From: Yamagishiella unicocca
Lineage: Eukaryota; Chlorophyta; Chlorophyceae; Chlamydomonadales; Volvocaceae
DNA length: 64,000 nt
Direction: 5' to 3'
Assembly: GCA_003116995.1 (NCBI GenBank)
Contig: BDSL01000040.1
Span: 558,001 to 622,000 of the forward strand
The notes under the pieces were generated by a model, which saw only the letters and a list, made by a program, of their open reading frames with translations, had not been told where the DNA came from and did no database searches. Every line of letters starts with the position of its first letter. Position 1 is the stretch's first letter. Positions 35,101 through 45,324 of the stretch are shown in pieces. The position numbers were made by a program, and so were the translations under genes.

Positions 35101-36996
35101 GCAGCACATCCGTCTCGTTGGAGCGCTGAGTGGCATAGTCCCAGCTCTTGATGAGCGAAAAGACGGGCACGGTGCACTTCGGGACCCTGCTGGAGCGCCG
35201 GTCGTCCTCTCGGAAGCACCGCCCCTCGTCCCACACGTTCATAAGGAACATGGTATCGGGGAAGTCCAGGCCGCGGCGGGTGGCGTTGCGGAGGCTCGTC
35301 ACCATGGCCTTCATCTGCGAGCATACCGCATGCGTATGTCCAGGGAGGGCACGGTGAGCGGGGGGCCGACCCAAGAAGCAGCGCGAAAGACGTACATTTG
35401 ACGGGCCGGGGTGAAAAGAAGAGAAGCGCCGCTCGCTTACGTAAAGAAATGCCAGGAGGGAGGGTGCATGTGCCCAAGTCGACATGGTGCCTTCACGTCG
35501 GTCCCTGTGGTGGTGGCGGTGGTGGTGGTGGCGGTGAAGGCGGTCGTGGTGGTGGTGGTGAGCAGGGATGACGTAACGGAAGCAGGTTGGCTCAGGAAGC
35601 TCTGTGGGTGCCCCGCCTCGCCGGACGTCGTCACCAACACATACACCTCCCCTCCCCCGCGCCCCGGCCGTTCACGTTCCCTCCGCCGGTTTCCTGATCG
35701 GCTTCCTGGCCGATGGGCTTCCTTCGCAAACCCCGCCTCTCCCCTCCCTACCCAAGTATCCCCTACCCAAGTACTCCCGACCCAAGTACTCCCGACCCAA
35801 GTACTCCCGACCCAAGTACTCCCGACCCAAGTACCCCCGACCCAAGTAATCCTGACCCAAGTACTCCCGACCCAAGTACTCCCGACCCAAGTACTCCCGA
35901 CCCAAGTACTCCCGACCCAAGTACTCCCGACCCAAATACTCCCGACCCAAGTACTCCCGACCCAAGTACTCCCGACCCAAGTACCGAACCCATCCCACCC
36001 GGTTGATTGTCAGCGACATGGGTTTCTCGGCCAGGGGCAGGAATGTCACCCGCCCCTGCTTGATAACCACAAGGCTCAGGTATTTCTGCGGCCGCCCTTT
36101 CCCTAGCGTCTCCATAAGGTCGTACAGCTGTCGTGCGGTGTACTTGCGTCCGAGCCAGGGCGCAAAATCAGGGTTCTGGTTGTCCCTGAGGACAACGAGG
36201 GAGGACACGATGAGGGAGGACACGATGAGGGACGACACGATGAGGGACGACACGATGAGGGACGACACGATGAGGGACGACACGGTGCCGTGCTGGCGCG
36301 GGTGGTGTGAAGCCGTGGCAAGCTGATGTCACTGTCCTTGCTGCCAGCTGTCGGGGGATGTGACGGTGTCAGCGTCCGTGCTGCCAGCTTTTGGAACGCC
36401 CTTCATCCAAATTCTCCACCGCCGCTTCGACCCCGCTTGCTGCACCTCATGAAAAACATCCCCGGCTCAAGAGTCCCACCGACTTCCTGTCCGCCCGGTG
36501 ACCACTCACAAAGGGAAAACAACAATACCCTACCCCACAAGCTTGCCAAGAGCCTACGATGAACAGTTGGTATCTAGCGGGGCGCGGGCCTATGGGCCTG
36601 CCCGTAAGCCGTTGGCCTGAGCCTGCTTCAGCACCCCACTTAACCCCACTGATCCGCGACCCTCGCTTCCGCCGGTCCCTGCCTCACTTATAGATGGGCA
36701 CCATCTGCTCGTCGACGGTGGCGCGGGTAAAGCCAGATGCCGTTTCGAGCACGACGGGCTCGTCGTCGGACTGAGCCTGGGTGGCACACGTTACCAGGCG
36801 CGCAACAGGGCAGTTGCAAGCCTCGCGGACGACAGTATACAAGCGCACCGTGAAATCCGTAAGCGTTGTCACGCACCTGTGACGAACCCATGATCATCGC
36901 CATAAATAACAGCACGGCTAGCCATGCTCCTCGTGCCGTAAAGCGGGGCGCCCACGTCGTCGACTCGCTAGTGGTGCCCATTGCCACCAGCATCAA
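29178..36996 (-). CDS. GT90 / CAP10-like glycosyltransferase
   Basis: Minus-strand exons, all with GT-AG borders: about 36688-36885 (reads TDFTVRLYTVVREACN), 35999-36185 (DNQNPDFAPWLGRKY), 35012-35314 (FPDTMFLMNVWDEG, TVPVFSLIKSW, FYPWEKKKDKAL), 33806-34016 (NNTRLWIMQLQQSDPDGQRL), 32682-32798 (DHARYKYLLSADGFRASCRL, GTNSVVLK), 30239-30284 (SLKANVHYVPFTKDN) and 29178-29444 (IAGEAQQFAYTYLSQF). The order and motifs match the CAP10 fold of family GT90: N-terminal D/N region, PWE-K, kYkyLl-DG-s-R, S-VLK, HYVPF and IA--AQ-FA. Family members transfer xylose or glucose in the secretory pathway; the donor and acceptor here are unknown. A signal-anchor-like stretch (GAWLAVLLFMAMIMG, near 36900) starts at 36996 but is one base out of frame with the next coding segment. 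The short exon expected between 32682 and 30284 (phase 0 to 2) was not found; a minisatellite fills much of that gap. Confidence 0.8.
29684..29940 (+). repeat. 15-bp tandem array rich in CACGTG, GT90 intron
   Basis: About 16 units of GTCGGTCACGTGATT with GATC and GGGTC variants. Most of the units carry the palindrome CACGTG; the last few have decayed. The array lies between the last two GT90 exons. Confidence 0.9.
30296..30670 (+). repeat. G-rich minisatellite, GT90 intron
   Basis: Irregular units of GGTGGTGGGAGCAGGTGGTG with GAGAGC and GCGGGGCC variants. It lies immediately upstream (minus-strand sense) of the 46-base HYVPF exon. Confidence 0.85.
31068..32392 (+). repeat. 1.3-kb 12-bp minisatellite, GT90 intron
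   Basis: About 110 units of AGTGGAGGGGTC, with AGCGGAGGGGTC and shortened GGGAGGGGTC variants. Twelve is a multiple of three, so all forward frames stay open (SVEG, WRGQ and SGGV repeats), which yields large false ORFs. The plus strand is G-rich with GG and GGGG tracts in every unit. The GT90 pre-mRNA carries the C-rich strand. Confidence 0.95.
32543..32616 (+). repeat. Dispersed repeat B copy
   Basis: Runs from TTCTCCAGCATGCATCTC through a CATCCACGGGTCTTCCTCGA block. The family recurs at 33399-33492, 51203-51310 and (minus) 63667-63748. Confidence 0.75.
32953..32996 (+). repeat. Dispersed repeat A copy in GT90 intron
   Basis: Reads TTTTGGTCTGGAACCCACTG then TAACCGTTACAACAACAAC. A minus-oriented partial copy of repeat B (about 32905-32952) abuts it. 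Confidence 0.75.
33399..33492 (+). repeat. Dispersed repeat B copy in GT90 intron
   Basis: A diverged copy: TTCTCCAGCATGCATCTTG, then GCATCCACGGGTCTCCCGCG, then CGTCGTGTAACC. Confidence 0.7.
33677..33799 (+). repeat. Pyrimidine-rich tandem array, GT90 intron
   Basis: Repeated CTCACATCCCCTCGCCTC-like units next to the GT90 exon at 33806. On the sense strand this is a purine-rich tract just inside the intron. Confidence 0.8.
34990..35011 (-). repeat. (GT)n microsatellite forming a GT90 splice donor
   Basis: On the minus strand the exon ending GCGATGCAG is followed directly by a GT run, so the donor dinucleotide is itself the repeat. A second (CA)n tract lies at about 34294-34312 in the same intron. 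Confidence 0.75.
35755..35990 (+). repeat. 15-bp minisatellite, GT90 intron
   Basis: About 15 units of CCCGACCCAAGTACT. Open frames on both strands (YLGRE and STPDP repeats) are by-products of the 15-base period. Confidence 0.92.
36190..36285 (+). repeat. 15-bp minisatellite, GT90 intron
   Basis: About six units of GAGGGACGACACGAT. The array abuts the acceptor of the DNQNPDF exon at 36185. Confidence 0.9.
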
Positions 36997-37601
36997 CGTC
37001 TACGATCAGGTCACAGTGTACAAGTAGATGAGGTATATCACAATTACTGGTAGGTACTCTATGATAGCAGCTTGGGGGCTTAAACGTGCACCTCAGCGGC
37101 CCGAAATTGCGAATAAGTCGATCAGGAACTTAAGTTCCTGACTTCAGCCTCCATCTCAAAGTTTAGACATATCATAGGTATACAACTTGCGAATCGCACG
37201 CGATGGCAATATTGTACGGACTGCTGCAACAGTATTGCCTCCTTGTGGTTACGAGCATTTGTGCTGAAGGGTATTTACACAATGCTCAAGTACCAATGTT
37301 CGTAGCCGTACTTTGGACCAGCATAGGTCGGGCCTCCTGACCTCCGGGTCTAACGCGCTAAGTAGAACAAACGGCCACCATTTTGTTTGTTGGTGGGATG
37401 GTGGCCGCTTATGCACAACGGCATACGTCTATTTAAGTCACTGTACGGCAATGATGGATGCTGAATTGTCAACCTTTGCACCATAGCAGGTTATAGGGAT
37501 CCCATGAATTATGTATGCGACGAGATAAAATCGTACTGTCTCAAGTCCGCACCGCGCGAAATCCTAGCTCCGTATATGCGTGGAGCTCGCTGCGTTGTCC
37601 G
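36997..37601. promoter_or_regulatory. Shared 5' region of divergent GT90 and methyltransferase genes
   Basis: About 600 bases separate the two divergent starts, so promoters for both must lie here or overlap the first exons. No clear TATA or repeated element stands out. Confidence 0.45.
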
Positions 37602-40600
37602 ATGGATACGTTTGTATTAGGCGAGTTTGTGGACGTACGGAATTACGGTCGTGCGGAAGTGATTGAGCCGCTGGTGACGGAACCGGGAGCGCGGTTCCAC
37701 GGGCGAGTCCACGTTCGTTATCAAAGCGACGGAAAGACATATTATGCCCGGCCGGAAAACTTGCGGAAGACGGTTCAGGTGCGCCGGCGACGTCCCCGCC
37801 GCTGCAAGCCATCACCGAGAAAGGACCTACTCTAGACCTCACAGCGTCATTGTGGCGCCTGTACGATAGTTGGATCGCATTAATCACGCGGATATCCGGC
37901 GGCGTCAACGAAACAACCTCCATCGCCACGGCCCGCGCGAACCACCCGGTCCACAATGGACAACTCGCCCACAACTCGCCCATGCCCCCTGTCGCATGCG
38001 GATCCCCTCGCTCAACTCCTGCGCCTCTGCGCTCGTCCCTGTACGGCTCTTCCCTGTACGGCTGCCGCCGTGCGGCGTCATGCAGCTGCGCGGCTGCCGG
38101 CGCCACTCGCACGTGCTTGCACCCGCCGCCCACAGACCATCACGCAGTCAACGCCCCGTCATCTGCCCAGCACGCGCCATGCTTTCGCCCTAGGACCCCC
38201 CCTGGAGCCTAATCCCACTGCGACCATGCCGCCTAGGCCCCCATCTCTTGCCCTACAGCCACACCCGGCGCACCAGCCCTGCCAACCGTGCTGCCGCCGC
38301 CTTCCCGCTGCACACCGGCACGTGGGCGCCACCCCGAGCTGCATTTTATCCCCTCCCGCTCATGCGACTGTACCGATTGTATCGACTGTATCGATTGTGT
38401 CGACTGTAAAGACGTACCCCTGGAAACAAAACTGCCCAGCGTTCGTGGGCTCTTCATGTCTTGCTGGTCAAGTAACATGACCGCTTCCCCTCGTACTCCA
38501 ATCGCATCTTTCCCCCCCCCCCGCGCGCATCGCCCCGCCCACCACAGGTCAAGCAGCGGGTGCTGCTGTGCCATTCCACCACCCACTACCGCACATGCGC
38601 CGCGTCGGTCGTCAACTTCGGCGATGCAGTGCTGGAGGTGGGCTCGCACGAGGGTGAGCAGCAACATGGGGGGTGGGAGGTGAGCACAAACAGCACAAAC
38701 AGCACAAACGGCACAAACAGCACAAACAGCACAAACAGCACAAACGGCACAAACAGCACAAACAGCACAAACAGCACAAACAGCACAAACGGCACAAACA
38801 GCATAAACAGCACAAACAGCACAAACAGCGCAAACGGCGCAAACGGACCTGGACCCCCCCGTCATTTTTTGCAACCCTCCCTCGTCTCACCTCCCAAGCC
38901 ACGTAGCCAGTCCTGTGGCTGCGACACGTCTCGGCCATCGCCACCACCTGCACCACCACCACCAGTGCCCGCCCCGCATTCTTGCGTTCAGCCGTGGCCC
39001 TTTCCCTCCACCACCACCACCGCCGCCCTCCGCAGCGCCTTGCCCCCTGCCCCCCTGCCCCCCCCCGTTCCCCCTGCGCCCTCCTGCCCCCTCCCGCCCT
39101 CCTGTCCCCCCGCCTCTCGCCGTCCGCCACCGTCACCGCCACCGACCACAGCAACCCCGCCCCCTCCCGGCCCTCCTACCTCCCGCCCGCCTCCAGGCGA
39201 GTGCACCTGGCAGCTCAGCCGCCGCTGCCGCTACATCGTGGGCGTCGACAAATCGGTGATCACGGTGGAGGCTGCGAGGCGGCGCTATCCGGCGCTGCGC
39301 TTCGAGGCGGTGGACGGCTTTGACGTGCCTGCCCTCAAGGTAGGCAGCGGTGTGGGCGTGTGGGGCCGCCGCGGAGAGGGACCCCCACGTCCACAGGCGG
39401 GGTGACGTACCCGAGGGGAGCTGCATAGATAGGTGCATGGGTGTTGTATCCTGGGCACACCGTGGATGGAACACCCGCTTGCAAGCCCTTTTCAATAAGG
39501 CATAAGGCGGCATAAGGCACAAGGCATAGCATAACAACGGATGTCAACTGTTGCGGCGGCGGCCGTACGTTGAGTGCTGCCACAAGTGCCCCAGCGGGAG
39601 GCCGCCGCTAGCTGGTGGAGTGAGGATTTCTTTTCGCGCGAGTTCGTCGCGAGCATGAGGTAGATGTAGATACGCGCGACGGGCGAAAGAGTACCGTATC
39701 CATCCCCCCCGCCGCCTGCTCGCGCGATTCCGTTATTTGCGTGTGCGTCCTGATTAGGCGCTGGGGCCGCCCGACGGCAGCGGGTTCTCTGTGGTGCTGG
39801 TGGACATCGGCGGCATCGCTAGCCTGTCGACCGTGGCCGCCCTGGTCGGGCTCTACTACAAGGTACGTGAGCGTCAGCCTCAGCTTTTTCTTCTTTTTAA
39901 AAGTGCTGTTGGCTGTCTTTTTAAAAGTTTGTTTGTTTAACTTGTTTGTTTAAGGTTTTGTTACGTGCGAAGTCGGTCTCGCTCGGGCTCCTGGACGACC
40001 GACCGGAACGTGCCAGAAACGCTAGGAGCTAGCGAGCTAGCTGGCACCTACCAATTATGTACGGCGTGGTTGTGCGATAATCGCCATGCCTTGATGCAGG
40101 GCTCGCTGGCAGGGGCTAGCGGAGAGGTGGCGGCTAGCAAGGGAGGGTTATGTCACTCCCTACAGCCAGGAACTGCCGGCTGCATCTTTCCACGCGCGAG
40201 GGACCTTGGGCTGAAGCGTTGCCGCCGCCCTGCGGCCCCCCCCCACTCCTTGTCCCAAGTCGAGTTACCGGTTATTTCCTGTAAACCCCCTTTTGTCGCC
40301 TCCCCCCCTTTTTCGTAAGCTAGTTTCTGCCCGTCTCCTATGCCGTGTAACCAAGTCTACTCGCCACCCCCCCCGCTTGCCACGATACCCATCCCGCCCC
40401 CGAAGGAGTTTCCGTACAACACAAAGATTGTCGTTAAGAGCGTCTTCCTGAAGCGCATGGTGGAGAACTGCTTGCCGTACAACGTAGAGAAGCGCAACCC
40501 TTGGCTGCTGCTGGGCGGCGGCGGCGGTGGGCAGCAGTCTGGCGGGGGCGAGGCGGGGGATCAGGGCGGCGGCGTTGCTGCGGGTGAGTCGGAGGAAGGG

Positions 40601-41026
40601 TGCGAGGAGGGTGCGGCAGGGGGGGATGGAAGCGAGGGTGGGGGTGAGGGAGGGGGTGGAGCGGAGGCTGGGGATGAGGCTGGTGGGTTAGGGCCGCCGG
40701 GGTTGCCTAGGCGGCGGCGGGGGAGGAGAGGCAGAGGCAGAGGGGCGGGAAGAGGCGGCGGCGGAGGAGGGTCCGGAGTTGGAGGCGGAGAGGGGGCCGG
40801 AGAGGGAGGCGGAAAGGGGGGCGGAGAGGGAGGCGGAGAGGGAGGCGAAGATGGCGGGCAAGAGGAGGCGGGTCAAGAGGCGGCGGGGCAGGGCCGGCGG
40901 GGGCGCGGGCGGGGGCGTGGGCGGGGCCGGGGGCGGCGTGGAGAGGTAGAGGATGTGGCGCGGGCGGAAGCCGTCGACAATGGCGATGTGGCTTCCGAGG
41001 TGCAGGCGACAGCGGTAGCTGAGTGA
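37602..41026 (+). CDS. SAM-dependent methyltransferase-like protein with Gly/Arg-rich tail
   Basis: Five exons: 37602-37778, 38548-38653, 39197-39339, 39758-39862 and about 40427-41026, with all phases consistent (about 376 aa). Residues 1-59 form a small beta-rich, Tudor/SH3-like stretch (VDVRNYGRAEVIEPLV, VHVRYQSDGKTYYARPENL). The Rossmann core follows with motif I VLEVGSHEG (87-95), an acidic strand end YIVGVDKS (107-114), an AVDGFDV segment and SVVLVDIGG (153-161). A final strand-like segment reads KIVVKSVFLKRMVENC. The last 165 residues are Gly/Glu then RGRGRGRG-rich, a composition common in RNA- or nucleolus-associated proteins. Substrate unknown. An upstream in-frame ATG at 37515 is possible, but 37602 sits right before the conserved stretch. 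The acceptor of the last exon is chosen by phase and homology-like reading. Confidence 0.72.
38691..38845 (+). repeat. 9-bp minisatellite, methyltransferase intron 2
   Basis: About 17 units of AACAGCACA with AACGGCACA variants, starting about 35 bases past the exon 2 donor. Confidence 0.92.
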
Positions 41027-43537
41027 GTCGGAGACGGAGGCGGTGGGGCGGTGACAGGAGGCGGCGAAATTTGTTGCACGGTCTGTTGCAAGGCTCTGAA
41101 ACGCTGATCTGGGTCGGACCCAAAGTAGCGCGATGGGTGCGGCGGAAAGTGCGGCGGAAACGCAAATGCGGGCTGCGCCCTCCTGACTTAAGTTAGCATA
41201 CAACGCCGATATACGGGTTGCGGACTTCCTCGGCGAGTAATCCTCGGCGCTTTCGGAGTCGCGGCAAAACCGTCTATAATCGCGTTTGCGCAGCGACTTT
41301 ACTAGCAATTGGAAAGGTGCTGGGCTACTGAAAGGTTGTGAATACGGTTTAAGCCCAGGTAGCGGCAATGTTACCGACCTTTATTGATGCCGCTTCTGGT
41401 TTCGAATGCGTCACTTCTCGTGCACTATTTCAGACGGCGCCTGGCAAGGCCAGTTGTGCACAGTTTGCTGGATACAGGATTACGCAGGCCACAGCGTTTA
41501 TGGCAGCCTTGGCGCGGAGCTGGCGCTGGCTAAGCAAGGGAGGTAAGAGGCTGCCGCTGGCTAAGCAAGGGAAGTAAGAGGCTGCCGCTGACTAAGCAAG
41601 GGAAGTAAGAGGCTGCCGCTGGCTAAGCAAGGGAATTAAGAGGCTGCCGCTGGCTAAGCAAGGGAATTCAGAGGCTGCCGCTGGCTAAGCAAGGGAAGTA
41701 AGAGGCTGCCGCCCTACCCTAACGGCGAGCCGAACGAAGACGCTCGGCAGCTAGCCGTCTGGGGCTCCGGAGCTGATTTCGGAGTTGATGGGAGGGTCGC
41801 GTCAGGATCAACAGGCGGCCGGGCCGAGCCCTGCCGAGCTACCGGCGTTCCATGCGAGATGTCTAACGTACGAACGAGTGGGAGGCGTCGTACTCGATGA
41901 CGCGTCCGCAGGTGCACGAGGCCATGGACCCGGTTTCCGTACAGACCGATCCCATCCTGCCACCGGCCAGGGGCGCCAGCCACATGCGTCAACTATGCAC
42001 AGGGCCTACCGCCGCTGGTACCTCTGGGCGAGAGTAGCTGGGCGAGAGTCATTTCCGGGGGCAGCCGCTGGGCTCAGCGCTGCGGGCTATCTGTTAGGGA
42101 CACTGCGCGCCAGCAGCTCCGCCCGTGTCTGCATCTGCCCTCCATGTCTGCCCTCCATGTCTGCCCTCCATGTCTGCCCTCCATGTCTGCCCTCCATGTC
42201 TGCTCTCCATGTCTGCACTCCGTTTCCTACGTCACGTAACCGGGTCTTCTTGCCACCCCCCGGGGCCTGGTTGTGCGGGTCTTCCGACTCCAACTCCTGC
42301 CTTGCAGCTTCTCCTAGCGGTAGGATTCTGGATCGCCTCGCTAGGGGAGAGCCATGTACGGGGAGCGGCCTCGCTGCTGGGAGGCCGGGACGACCCAGAT
42401 GAGGCTGCTATGTCGACCCAGATGAGGCTGTTACTTCGACCTGTATACGATCATAAGGTAGAGCCATCGGGCGCATATCATCGCCTGACACTGATGCAGT
42501 GACGCCGGAAGAGGAACGAACCAGCCGACCGTGTAGGTGATAGTAACTGTTACGGGTGTAGGTGTAATTGGATTTCTGCCCAAATATGATTATCATACTG
42601 GCGATGGCACGACGTAGGTGGAAGTTTATGATCGCCAAATGGTCGCAGGAGGCAGGACAAAATGCCGTTCAGCCAGGATGTATGTGCGTCATGTATGATC
42701 TGCACATGTACGGCGCAGACCGGTTCCGGAGCGATTACTCCCAACTGCGCGTCGCCTCGTGGAGTTACGATGGTTGCTTAAAGCTTTTGTGTCGCAAGAA
42801 TCCAGACGGTTTCCTAGTTACATGTTGGTGTTCGGGTCCAAGGGGACAACAGTGCCGATAAGTCCAAACTTGCGTCTGTCAGTCTCCGCGCCATCCTTAA
42901 TCTGCGTGCGGGAACCTCGTCTCCGCCGTCCGCGGCACGCCCCAGGCGCTACCCTACCCGATCGGATGTAAGGAAAGGCCTCAGCATCCAAAACGTGCGC
43001 AGAATCAGGGTCCTACCGTTTTTGTCCTTTAGCCCACAAGGCGCCAGCACGCATCGCAGGCCACATGGTGCAGATCCACTTGCGAAGACGCGCGCGCCTA
43101 CCTGAGGCCTGATGACTCCCAGCACCTTATTGTCCGTTCGGCTGTAACGTTAGAATGTATACTGTATACCGGCGGTTGCGCAGCCATCGATGACCATGAG
43201 CCTTCGATGACCATGAGCCTCGTCGGTGTGCTTGCTTTGGCTGAATTTACGCCACATGTTCGCCCTGTTGCAAACACATTAGGTTGCTGGCGGCCGCGCA
43301 TCCATACATTGACCGTCAGCGGCCCCCCCAGGTGTATCATCATGTGTGCTGGCCTCGGTCCATCCCACATACCATAAGGTGTCAGGTTCGCAGCCAACCG
43401 TTATGACGTACATACCACCGCCCCGTCGCACCGCCCGTGTTGCCCGTTACCGCAGGCCGATCCGGCGACCATCACACGACCGGGCCCCTCTTTGCCACAT
43501 TTCCGCAGGGTTGTCCGTCCCAACACCAACCACATGT
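41027..43537. other. Spacer with tandem arrays, no gene recognised
   Basis: Holds six 31-bp units containing GAGGCTGCCGCTGGCTAAGC (about 41520-41710), a CCCTCCATGTCTG array (about 42137-42215), a minus copy of repeat A at 42455-42493 and a short CGATGACCATGAGCCT duplication near 43190. An open frame at 42568-42861 has no splice or codon-bias support. Confidence 0.5.
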
Positions 43538-45324
43538 TTACAAACCCATGCCGCTGCCGCCAAGTCCAATGTCATCGCCACCACCTTCTCCTCCCCCTCC
43601 ACCACCGCCATCATCGCCGCCAAGCATGGACCCCGGAGGCAGCGGCTGGCCGCTGGAGTTGGCATTCAGGCCCAGGGACCGGACCAAGTCCCTGGCGGCT
43701 CCTAGCCGGCCCAGCGCCTCCTGCGTCATCGCGTTGGTCTCCCGCCACGCACCCTCCTGCCCCGAGCAGTAACCGCCCACCTCGGCCTTAAGCCTGCGGG
43801 GGCAGAAGTTTTGGGCGACGGTGGGATGGATTGTGTTGTAGCGCGAACTAACCCGGCAGACAGCAGATTCTTCCAGTTGACCTTGTCACTGGCAAACCAA
43901 GGGTACTGGCACTTGCGGTTTGAAGTTAAGATGTAGGGACGGCTTCTGCGTAACTGAGGCTGGGAATCAGGCAACGGCTTGATTGAAGCACTGGACTGAG
44001 GCTGGGCGCCAAAAAAAGGTGCGGCTCGGTCGTAGTTGATGCTCCACCGTCGGGAGGAGACCTTTGGAGGGGCCGCTCTCAATAGCTACTAACGTCCCAT
44101 CCCCACCTCACTAACCACCTACTTCCACTTCCCAATCCTACCTGGCCATGCGTTCCAGGAAGTCCTTCTTCATGGCCTCCAGGTAGTCCAGCGCAACTGC
44201 GAAGCGGCCGTACGAGTGTGCGGCAAACGACAACTCAAGGCAAGGCAATAGTCGATGCCGCGGTAAATGAGATCTTAAGAACTGTGTGTCGGCTTCACTC
44301 CGCCATCCTCGTCAACAAAACCCGCATCGTTTGGGGTGTCAGTGGGGTGCCCGTTACTCATTTCTATGTCAAATCCGCTCACCAGACGTTAGTTCATCGA
44401 TCTGTCCGCCGTTCGTTCGCGCCACCGCCGTGTTGTCGCCGGCACGCGCCACAGCCCAATATGGCACCCAGACCGGGTTGAGCCGTCAGGGAGGAAGGTC
44501 CAAGATCAGTTCGCCGTGTACAACTTAAGGCTCGGGGCTCGGATGTCAGCGAACGTTTCAGGCCTACCTAGCTTGCAGCTGCGGTGTGGAGTTCAGAGGT
44601 CGCGGACTATCTGGCGCTCGGGTTAAGCCGCGTGCGCAGCAGTAGAGAATCAGGCCTAATCCTAAAAGTCCTGCCAAGCCCCTGCGCTGCGTATGCCGTA
44701 CCTCATGCTCAATGGCAGCTCGCCGCTGGTGCATACCGACAAGCCCTGCCGCGATGGTTTCGGTGACGGGTCCCGCTGGGGCCTCCTGCTCCGGAACCGC
44801 GTCTTGGCCCTCCAGCCCGCCTTCGGCGCCGCCGCAGCCGCCGTCATCCTGGTGTACGGCGCCGTGGTGGCCCAGTTGCTGGTCGTCGCCGTCATCCAGA
44901 GGCACCTGGCGTGGCAGGGAAGCGGGTTTGGGTTTGTCTGTGTTACATGTGTATTGCTTTTCCAAGGTAGGGGATGGTGGCCACGATACCCAATAAACCC
45001 TGCTATCGATGGCGTCCACGCAGCAACACGGCAGGCATATTGTAACACACACAAGGCAACATACCACCGGTTTGCCCCAGGCCCCCAGCCGCCCACCTCC
45101 AGCCGCTGCCCGTCGTTTCCGCCGTCCAGGGACATGGCGTCCTCGGCTGGGTGGCGGTGCTGTTGTTGGTGCGGGCCGCCCAGTCCAGCCTGCAACTCGG
45201 CTCCCTCGATTTCGCCGCCGCTGCTTCCAGCTACTAGCAGCCCGCCAACGTACGATGGCGACCGCGGCCGGCCGGTAGTCGTGGGAGAGCCAGACGAGGT
45301 AAGCGTGGACAGGCATGGGTGCAT
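43538..45324 (-). CDS. Hypothetical protein, five exons
   Basis: Minus-strand exons 45097-45324, 44702-44905, 44142-44233, 43853-43945 and 43538-43793 join with matching phases (0, 0, 2, 2) and GT-AG borders to 290 aa. Residues 1 to about 140 are low-complexity, rich in Gly, Gln and Asp. The conserved-looking core runs from MHQRRAAIEHELSFAAHSYG through RFAVALDYLEAMKKDFLERM, KCQYPWFASDKVNWKNLLS and CSGQEGAWRETNAMTQEALG to ARDLVRSLGLNANSS. It is mostly amphipathic helix with few Cys and no signal peptide or membrane span. The tail is Gly/Asp-rich. I do not recognise the family; GC-ending codons and the consistent splice chain are the support. The stop at 43538 coincides with a TGTAA word. Confidence 0.68.

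Noticed and set aside
35672..36006. Open frames of YLGRE, GVLGS and STPDP repeats on both strands
   Set aside because: They come from a 15-base minisatellite within a GT90 intron.
38560..38906. Open frames of NSTNGT and related repeats
   Set aside because: They are a by-product of the 9-base AACAGCACA array in a methyltransferase intron.
42568..42861. 97-codon open frame beginning MDFCPNMIIILAM
   Set aside because: AT-ending codons are frequent, no splice context is visible and no domain is recognised; kept as unsupported.
43437..43790. Plus-strand Pro/Ser-rich open frame
   Set aside because: It is the complement of the Gly-rich tail of the minus-strand hypothetical gene, which has better codon bias and splice support.
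44693..45237. Plus-strand reading with two hydrophobic, membrane-like stretches and GC-ending codons
   Set aside because: It lacks usable donors, while the minus strand has GT-AG sites with matching phases that link to downstream exons.
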